64,000 nt of DNA from Magnolia sinica (Eukaryota; Streptophyta; Magnoliopsida; Magnoliales; Magnoliaceae), in NCBI RefSeq assembly GCF_029962835.1, contig NC_080573.1, forward strand, positions 31,551,001 through 31,615,000. Direction: 5' to 3'. Position numbers and translations under genes: made by a program. Position 1 is the stretch's first letter. Each line of letters starts with the position of its first letter. Positions 56,554-64,000 of the stretch are shown piece after piece. The notes beneath the pieces are model-generated. The model was not told the origin of the DNA. It saw only the letters and a program-made list of their open reading frames with translations, and made no database searches.

Positions 56554-56783
56554 CATATGACCAATCAATAATCTATCCCTATTGTTATACATAGGCTTAC
56601 ACAGTTTAACCAAATAGAAATCGATTAGCTTAACATAGTAATTAATACAATAGTAATCATGATTTTTTTTTAAAAAAATGTTTCTAAAAATATTCTAAAT
56701 GGAGTGCAGTAATGCCTTCAAATGATCCATTCACCAGTATTTAGAATTATGAATCCCAAGTTTACTCCCGAGACTCTGAAAGA
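56554..56783. other. No feature recognised
   Basis: AT-rich spacer between the outer hAT-like end and the BED fragment. The cataccaat-like words show no clear relation to the left flank of the outer element. Confidence 0.4.
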
Positions 56784-57437
56784 ATGAAGATTCAATGCAA
56801 TTTGTGTGGCGCCAAATTTGTTAACAAAAAAAATCAGCTTAGACTACACTTATCAGGTCGGGGGGAGATGCAAAACCATGTCCCAAAGCATCCGAGGAGG
56901 TACGATTTTTATTCCGAGTTCTTTTAGAAGCTAACAAGAAGCCTTCCATCCCCTCCCCCACACTGAATGCGACTATCCATAAAATATACCATAACAGATC
57001 TATTCTAATCAACGAAGAATCTGAAATAGAGAGAGTGAAGATAATTAGTAAGGAAGAGGAAGAGGAGAATGGAGCTAAATTAAGAAGACTGGAAGAAGAG
57101 CAATTACAAATAGCTTTAAAGTTAAGCAAGGAAGAGGCAGAGGCATCTATATATCAGCAAAGTGCTCCTCGATAACATGACGTAGAAACATGACCAAGCT
57201 CGATAAGCAAGAAGCCATCAAAATTTATTTCCAAACTTGCCTCATTTTATAAGATCTTGGATATTCCGTATAAATCAACTCATAAAAAAAGGTTTAAAAA
57301 AATTAACTGAATCTATACAAGAGCATGGTAGAAAAGTCTCCCCACCTTCTGATTTAGAAGAGGTTAATGAGCATATTGGAGAAGATAACACCAACCCGAG
57401 CTTAGACGACGAAAATTATGGATCCGATCTAGGATAA
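56784..57437 (+). pseudogene. hAT transposase fragment with BED-type zinc finger
   Basis: The frame from ATG 56784 encodes a CNLCGAKF...LRLHLSGRGE segment, the CxxC...H layout of the BED finger in DUF659-type plant hAT transposases, and stops at 56925. A different frame then continues with an acidic, lysine-rich linker (to about 57175). A 66-codon frame (57237-57437) ends in NPSLDDENYGSDLG, resembling the acidic C-terminal tail of such proteins. It looks like an internally deleted, frameshifted transposase. The function assignment rests on the finger alone. Confidence 0.5.
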
Positions 57438-58369
57438 GGAGAATATTAAAACTTAATAAACTTTACTTTGATGTATTAAGTTTTTTAGTTGTAGACTTGT
57501 AGTTGTATGGAGTAAATACATTAACATAACTTTCCTACTATAATGCACTAACTTAACTTACCTACCATAATGCATTATCTTCTTATTTATTCTCAAATTT
57601 TTTACTTGTAAACTTGTAGTTGTATGGAGTAACTTTTTCTTATATATTTCAGTATTTATTCTTTAAATGTTGATACTTATGATTCTTTGTCATCTAATGT
57701 TATTAATTAGTATTTAGGCCACCTAGTGGTTTAGTAATAAATCCCCTGTTTATGAATTTATATTGAACAAGTATAATCATTCGACTAAAAATGTTTATTC
57801 TTTATGGATTTTTAAATTGTCCCATTTTGAACAGTTCGGTACCATACCATGTACTTAGTTTGTCCTCATTTTCAATTTAATGTAGTTAAAATTTTGGTAG
57901 TGTTTCTGTATATTTTCTCCGGATATGTGGTTCTTTACTAGTTGATTTCCATTACATGTGGCAACTAAATAGTATTAAATTTTACATATATTTGGAGAAT
58001 ATGGCGAGGTATTGCCGAAGTTTCGGCTCGCATGTAAACTTTATGTGGACAGTACATGGTATGTTACCGAATTAAATAGAGACAATTAACACCTCTAGAT
58101 AGAGAAAAATAAGAATATATGAGATATTTAGGGATAATTAGTAAACAAAATTTAAAACAATTATGGATAATTTATAGTTATGTATATATATGTACCCCAG
58201 TAGATTTATTTATTAGGGGACTATTTGAGACGCTTGAGTCTTGCAGTTTATAGAGGGGCCTGATGTTGTTTGTATTATATATTTATATACGTATAAATGT
58301 GATTGACTGATTACTTCAACCCATAAAAGTCATGATCTTACCCTACCCTTGTTATCTTTTGATTTTTAG
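57438..58369. other. AT-rich spacer
   Basis: No coding frame. A word TAACTTACCTACCATAATGCA repeats imperfectly around 57523-57575, and TTTACTTGTAAACTTGTAGTTGTATGG-like words repeat at about 57484 and 57601. A TTTTTAG acceptor-like site lies just before the ATG at 58370. Confidence 0.45.
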
Positions 58370-60407
58370 ATGACTAGTGAAGAAAACCCAAGTACCCCTG
58401 GTGCATCAATCACATATTATTTTATTATGGAGGGAGACAAATTAGAAAACAAGGTTAAAAAAACTTAAGGTTCGGTGAAAGGGAAAAAAATATCAGCGAT
58501 ATGGGAATCTTTTGATAAGATCATGCAACCAGATGGTTCAGTCAAAATTAGATGCAATTATTTTAAAATTCTTTATAACAAGTATTCCGGTTCTTTTACA
58601 ACTTACTATTAGAGGCATCTTGATAAATGTGCGAAGAGACCAAGAATATTGAAGGGTGGAGTCCAACAGATGCTTTTATTTACCATTTCTGAAAATGTTG
58701 ACTATCAAGCTGCACTCTCCACCTATAAGTATGATCCGGAAAAGTTGAAACAGTGGTATGCAAGAATGGTGATAGTTAATGAGAAGCTATTTAACATGGT
58801 AGAAAGCAAAATTTTCATGAAATTTTACAAATTCCTAAATCCCAAATGTGAGAAGGTCTCTCGTATTACTGTGAAAAGCGAGTGTATGAAGATATATGTG
58901 ATTGAGAAAGCAAACATAAAAGTTCTTCTACTATCCGTATCAAGAATAAGCTTGACTTCGGATTTGGGGACAATATCGAATAAAAAAAAGGGATATATGT
59001 TATTAATTGTACATTTCATTAATGCGGATTAAAAATTACAAAAGAGGATTATAAACTTCTGTCATGTTCCTCCTCCTCATACCGGTGTAGTAATGTCTGA
59101 CTGCATTTACAATTATCTTATTGAGTGAGGCATTGAAAAGAAAATCTTTTTAATAACTTTAGATAATGCTTCTTCCAACGAAACTTTGGTTTCTTTCTTA
59201 TGTACTCAATTCAAGGTGGCCGGAAATTTATTCTTTGTGGGTAAAATATTCTAAGTCAGATGTTGTACTCACATACTCAACTTTATTGTGCAAGAAAGGC
59301 TGAAAGTAATTGATTCCACGATCGCTAACATACAAGATAACATTAAATATATATAAAGGGGTTACCTTCAAGACTGAGTACGTGGAATGATATAATCCAA
59401 TGTTTGTATTTGAAATCTAAACAGCAGTTGAAGTTGGATATCTGCATGTGCTGGAATTCAACTTATGAAATATTATATATGACTTTAAAATTTAATGTTG
59501 CATTCCTTGAACTTGCGGCACGTGATAAAATATATACAAACATGTCTAGTGATGAAGACTGGAAGAAAACTGAACATATTGATTAGTTCTCAAAGTTTTT
59601 TATTACTGCATGAAGATTTTTTTAGGAAATAAGTATCAATACGGCAAATCAATTTTTCTAAAAATTATTTTCATTATGGACGCATTAAAAAAGTGTGTTG
59701 CTAAGGGTCTGAATTTTTTATGTGATGACTATATGAATGCAGATGAAATTCAATAAGTATTGGGCTGAATGCCACTTGTTAATGGCCTTTGCAGTTGTTA
59801 TGGATCCACGATACAAGATGACAATGGTTATATTTGTTTTCAGATCACTTCATTCCAGTTCTGAAAGAGTTTCAATGAATACTGCCATTATTAATATTGT
59901 AGTTGAAGAGTTGTTCACTTTATATGTTAGTAATTTGTTCGAAACATCTAGTACAATAGTTACTTCTCAATCTACGGGTAGTAGTCTACTAAAGGCAAGC
60001 GACTTCGTGACTTTATATCTTTTTTCGACAAAGAAGAAACGAGATGCATAAAACTGAATTCGAAGTGGAGAAATATCTAAAGAAGCCGGTCATAAGGCTA
60101 CACGAAAATGATTTCGATGTTTTACAATGGTGGAAGTCGAGAGCTCGTGAATACTCTAGATTTTTGGTAATGGCACAAGACATTATCAATTCCAATTACG
60201 ACCGTGGCATCGAAATCAACTTTTAACATGAGTAACAGGGTAGTTAGCAAGTATCGAAGCTCACTCGCCTTGAATTCAGTCTAAGTACTGATATGTATGC
60301 AAGATTGGTTGCATCCAGTTTGGGGCAGTAGCAATTTCGATGTTAAAGAGTATGAGGAGGAGAATGGAAGTGAAGACGAGGTCCAAAATGCATCTAAAAC
60401 TGCTTGA
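58370..60407 (+). pseudogene. hAT transposase pseudogene (RICESLEEPER/DAYSLEEPER type)
   Basis: Fragments in order on the + strand: a BED finger (SAIWESFDKI...IRCNYFKILY...RHLDKC, 58496-58635); a mid region ending near 59032; LITLDNASSNETLVSF (about 59152-59200); a CTHILN-like box around 59260; STWN/CMCWNSTYEILY (59380-59480); MDPRYKM (59800); and the hATC dimerisation region (FEVEKYLKKPVIR...DVLQWWKSRAREY, about 60056-60160, then RVVSKYRSSLAL near 60240). Many stops and frameshifts (for example TAA at about 58467 and TAG near 58611) make it non-functional. An hAT right terminus follows at 60792; the left end is not identified. Confidence 0.85.
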
Positions 60408-60639
60408 AGGAATGTAAACTTTAAAATTTTTATTTAACATTTTATATTTTATAATATATTTTCACTATTTGGATTTGATGTTGAGGACTAACATGTGGTA
60501 TGAGTAATATCTAGAGGTATATGTGACACTTTTTTTTTTTTTTTTGTCTTAGTAATGTGGCATGCGAGATATTTTAGACTTAATACTGTTAACATTTAAT
60601 TTGTATTTTTTAACAAAAAATATAATAAATTGACATATG

Positions 60640-60792
60640 AACAAGCTCGACTTCAGCATGACTCGAAAGCTTTGGCAAACAAGCCAAGCTTCAATGTTGA
60701 GCTCGAGAGCGAGCTCGAACTCGAGTACAACACAGATGAGTCAAGTCGAGCTTAGGCCACCTCAACTCGACTCGGCTCGATGTACGACCCTA
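60640..60792. mobile_element. Right end of an hAT-like element
   Basis: GAGCTCGAACTCGAG-type subterminal words end in CTCGATGTACGACCCTA at 60792, the complement of TAGGGTCGTACATCGAG. The terminus matches the MITE ends elsewhere in the window. It probably belongs to the transposase pseudogene just upstream. The flank TAAATATC has no recognised partner. Confidence 0.65.
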
Positions 60793-61116
60793 TAAATATC
60801 CTCTCTCTACCTGTGGCCCTCATTATATTGACACCGTTATGTGAGAGAGCACCAACTCAAGCCCTAAAGAAATCGGGCTTCATGATCACGTGTGTACGTA
60901 TGTATTAATGTACGCATATAAGGGAATGAAAAAGTAGACATCTCCTAGTAAGAGATGTCATTATTTTTGACATGAGGCACTGCCTCAACACTCTCTCACT
61001 TAAAGACTAATTTTTCAAATAATGTAAAAAATGCTATGAATAACAGTTACCTAAATGTCACCATTCATTAGGTAACATACTACGGTTCAAATTTCACAGG
61101 TCGAGTACACACTCGG

Positions 61117-61635
61117 TATGACGCCTCATCACTATGTGGTCACATGTGGGCAGGCACACATGAGTGGGCCCTAAGGTGGTTGGTAGGCTAATGTGCACAC
61201 AGTGAAGGTGGAACTTTATCCCACATTGGAAACATTATCTGAAGTTGTGATGGCTATAAGTTGGGTTCCTTCCTTAATAGGCATGACGCATTTTAAATCC
61301 GTGAGTTTCAACAAAGGGGACAATATCATGTTTTGTGGGGATGGGCCTTACAAATGGTATTAGATCTAAGGATGGCTCTGCCTTCTGTGGGGGATATTGT
61401 GATGCCACATCACTGTGTGGTCATATGTGGGTGGGCACACACGTGGGTAGGCCCCAAGGTGGCTAGCAGGCTACTGTGCATACAGTGAAGGTGGAACTTT
61501 GTCCCACATCGAAAACATCGTCCGAAGTTGTAATGGCTATAAGTTGGGTTCCTTCCTCAACAAGTATGACGTGTTTTAAATCTGTGAGCCTCAACAAAAC
61601 GGACAATATCATGTGTTGTGGGGATGAGCCTTACA
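61117..61635. mobile_element. TRIM (miniature LTR retrotransposon), 519 bp
   Basis: Two LTRs of 236 and 238 bp (61117-61352 and 61398-61635) run from TATGACGCC/TGTGATGCC to GGGCCTTACA/GAGCCTTACA. Between them are only 45 bp, with a degenerate tRNA-iMet primer site TGGTATTAGATC (61355-61366) and a purine tract CTGTGGGGGATAT (61385-61397). Flanks CTCGG and CTTAG could be a 5-bp duplication with two transitions. No coding capacity; such elements depend on proteins supplied by others. Confidence 0.88.
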
Positions 61636-62045
61636 CTTAGTCCCTGACATTTCATATGTTAAATTTTATCTTTTGGAAGCATAGTTTAATATCATAATAA
61701 AATGGAATCATACCTAATTGTAAAGAATTAAACGAAACAATGTTTTAAATTCATAAAGTAGTACCACATCAACTACAAAAAATATCCAAAACAGTAATCC
61801 AAACAATAGTGAAATCCACTCAATTGGGGACTCAATATACATGCTCAAAATCTATTAAATGCCTGAAAACTCTAAGTAACTACTCAAGGTATAACAGTGA
61901 GGCATAAGCATGCTGGAACTATGCCCGCTTATCGAAAATCTAGAAGTATGGTACTTCCCCCACCGGGTACACGTAAGCCTCATCCAACGGTGGGGCATCT
62001 ATGACACCTACATCAATGACATCTAGGTGTTGTTTTAAGACACCA
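61636..62045. other. No feature recognised
   Basis: AT-rich non-coding sequence downstream of the TRIM. No frames with recognisable domains. Confidence 0.4.
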
Positions 62046-62280
62046 TTCTAAGAGGGTATTTCGAGCTGAGTTGAGCCTAACTAAACTGAATTGATTAGGG
62101 CCGAGCTTCGAGCTTAGTCGAGTCAAGCTCGAGCCAGCTTGGGCTTCGCTCGAATTTTTTTCGAGCTCAATAAAACAACTCAGCTCGGCTTAAACCTAGT
62201 TTCAAGTCGAATTGAGTTAAGCTTTTTCGATCCAAGTTGAGTAAGTTAACTGAGCTAGCTCAGTTTGTGTCCAGCTTTAG
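62046..62280. mobile_element. Degraded hAT-like MITE
   Basis: The left part TTTCGAGCTGAGTTGAGCC and the right part GCTAGCTCAGTTTGTGTCC are inverted and the interior is rich in gagctcg/cgagct words, as in the elements at 1323 and 27542. The terminal TAGRG bases are mutated and no target duplication is seen. Confidence 0.5.
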
Positions 62281-62568
62281 TTACGCCTTTTAAAGGAATA
62301 TGCTTATGGATACTCTCAAACTCATGCTTAAAAGTTGTCGCTGCTACTCAATCCCCATAAAATGTTTGATTGAGGAAAACAATTTCAATTTCAATATATG
62401 AAATAATAAAAATAAAAACTCCAAATCTCCATTTAATAAAATAAGATAAGAAAATGGGAACTGCGAATCAAAGTAACCTGATATGTATGTTGTGCGGTCT
62501 TTCAAGAAGAAGGATGGTGAGAGAAGGCGTACTTGAGGATAGAGGAGAGGCAGGAGAAGTGATGTATA

Positions 62569-62611
62569 AAGGGGGGGGGGGGGGGGGAGAGAGAGAGAGA
62601 GAGAGAGAGAG
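62569..62611. repeat. (G)n(GA)n tract
   Basis: About 18 G followed by about 11 GA units. Surrounding sequence (62281-62900) shows nothing else recognisable. Confidence 0.9.
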
Positions 62612-63596
62612 GGTTGTAAATGGAGGTAAATGAAATCTATTTTATAATTACATTTAAATCGAGCATAAATGGAATCTTTAGTTGTGTTTGGTAGCCTATA
62701 AGTAAAATGCATTAAAATTCAACTATTTTGTTTGGATGGAAGTAAATAGGAGGAATTGGAATGCACTAGAATTCTCTAATATGTTTGTAGGAACATATGT
62801 GATATCCCAAATCAACATTAATATACAAAATTAGCTTACATGTGTGATATTTGACAAAAATAATTATATTAAGCCCATTAAATATACATACTTGAGCCAA
62901 AAATGAGAAAATTTCAAGCCTCAGATGGGCCATAAATGTGAGGATCATAAGCAAGGAACTTGTCAACATTTTTTAATTGTCCATTTAATGGTCAACCTTT
63001 GGGCAGTTCGAATCATTCTCTAGGTATGATTTTAGTGATGCAGCTAATAATTGGATTGTTTTACAATATCATCAGTGTATCATGTGTACGACATATTAGG
63101 AGCATAACAACACCTTTGTTTACTCGTACAACTCTCCAAGGGAGCCAAAAAAGGTATTTTACAACTATTACTTTCAAATCTCCTCTTTCACGTGATTTAA
63201 AATCAACCCAATTTACTTCCAATTCCTTTTGCTGCAACTCCTATCAAATAATACCTCTTACCTCAATTGTTTGTGTTTTCCACCCTAACTATATTAACAC
63301 ATGTTATGGATAGGATTGTCTAATAGAAGTGATTTTTGAGACTTAAACCATCCATGCTACAGTAACATGCATGGGCGAACTTGATTTGCACACCACTCTG
63401 CCATATATGACAATGGCTCTGTTATAGTTCTCTGAACTCGAGTGTTTCATGGTTATATAGATTTGAGAGTGTCATGTCAAACTTCGGCCTACCATGCGAG
63501 GTCCATGCCCAACTTAGGCCGTGCTCAGCTTTTGGTCTAGTGTTTTTCAGCTGGGCTGGGCTTGCCCAAACTAGGCCTACTGCCACAACTGACCAC

Positions 63597-63775
63597 TAGG
63601 GCTATTAATGGGCCGAGCTTTTGTGCATGCCCTCCTCAAACATGACTTGGGTTGGCGTATCATGCTTGAGGATCAGGCTCAGGTTTAAAATTCAAGCCCA
63701 TTATTTAATGGGAACTGTCTTGGGCCATATGCGACAACTCATCAGCTCGGCCCAGCCCATTAGGGTTTGCATGAA
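63597..63775. mobile_element. Possible GGGCC-rich MITE
   Basis: TAGGGCTATTAATGGGCCGAGCT at the left and AGCTCGGCCCAGCCCATTAG at the right are partly inverted. It sits directly before the palindromic repeat at the window end. Limits are uncertain. Bases 62900-63596 contain no gene I can support. Confidence 0.35.
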
Positions 63776-64000
63776 TAAACATCATGGTTGATATTTATGT
63801 TTTCCCTTTATCCAGATATGTGTGCCATTATGAATAGGTTGGATGGCAAATAAACATCATGGTTTCTATGGTGAACTTGGAAGGATTCCGCAGTGGGCAA
63901 CTTTGTACACAATGCTTTTTATGGTGTGGTCAACTAGAGCTTTGGATCTGCCTTATTTTTTAGTCCATGCCTTAAAATGATCTCACGAAATGGATGGACA
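63776..64000. repeat. Palindromic GGGCCC repeat (copy O), cut by window end
   Basis: It starts within the centre (AATAAACATCATGGTTGATA), continues through TTTCCCTTTATCCAGATATG, GGTTGGATGGCAAATAAACA and the right arm, and reaches AAATGGATGGACA at the last base. A second AATAAACATCATGG at the start suggests the left half was replaced by the neighbouring element. Confidence 0.75.

Noticed and set aside
31582..60792. A single hAT element from 31582 to 60792 including the transposase
   Set aside because: Flanks TAGGCCAC and TAAATATC do not match, and a complete right terminus already occurs at 56553.

Overview
This is a stretch of plant nuclear genome: one intact host gene set in dense, nested transposable-element sequence. 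The gene carries large introns (3.65 and 4.6 kb) with U2-type GT/AG junctions. The rest consists of LTR retrotransposons, hAT-like elements, a TRIM, a SINE and a dispersed palindromic repeat whose arms read GTGGGCCCCACC...GATGGACGG. I recall this palindromic family from magnoliid genomes (Magnoliaceae/Lauraceae), so a magnoliid tree is my best guess; that is recollection, not proof.

Region 1 (1-5290): at least seven complete or half copies of the palindromic repeat. One carries a tRNA-derived SINE next to it and two are split by hAT-type MITEs with 8-bp target duplications. Region 2 (about 6360-19710): a GHR1-type leucine-rich-repeat receptor-like pseudokinase on the + strand. It has a TATA box, a long repeat-rich 5' leader with a leader intron, and three coding exons (8238-9321, 12973-14517, 19124-19707) giving 1070 residues. 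Intron 1 holds a 1.9-kb element with about 180-bp terminal inverted repeats and a 5-bp target duplication, itself filled with three palindromic repeats. Region 3 (19.7-31.6 kb): more palindromic repeats, MITEs, an AT-rich tandem array, a perfect hAT MITE (27542-28100) and eroded LTR-like remnants; no host gene.

Region 4 (31582-56553) is a four-layer nest. A hAT-like element is split by a 4.9-kb minus-strand solo LTR of family A (outer limits 32309-56320). That LTR is split by three further insertions: a solo LTR of family B (32524-35688), a complete Athila-type Ty3/gypsy element (38907-50774, perfect TGGAT duplication) and a plus-strand solo LTR of family A (51078-55134, perfect TTATA duplication). 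The Athila gag-pol is one uninterrupted frame apart from six nonsense codons, all consistent with C-to-T or G-to-A transitions.

Region 5 (56.5-64 kb): two degraded hAT transposase genes (a BED fragment at 56784 and a larger pseudogene at 58370-60407), a 519-bp TRIM with only 45 bp between its LTRs, and a palindromic repeat running off the window end. The host gene is the only sequence likely to act for the plant: GHR1 works at the guard-cell plasma membrane in H2O2/ABA-controlled stomatal closure. All alignments were made by eye, so repeat limits may be off by about 10 bp unless a target duplication fixes them.
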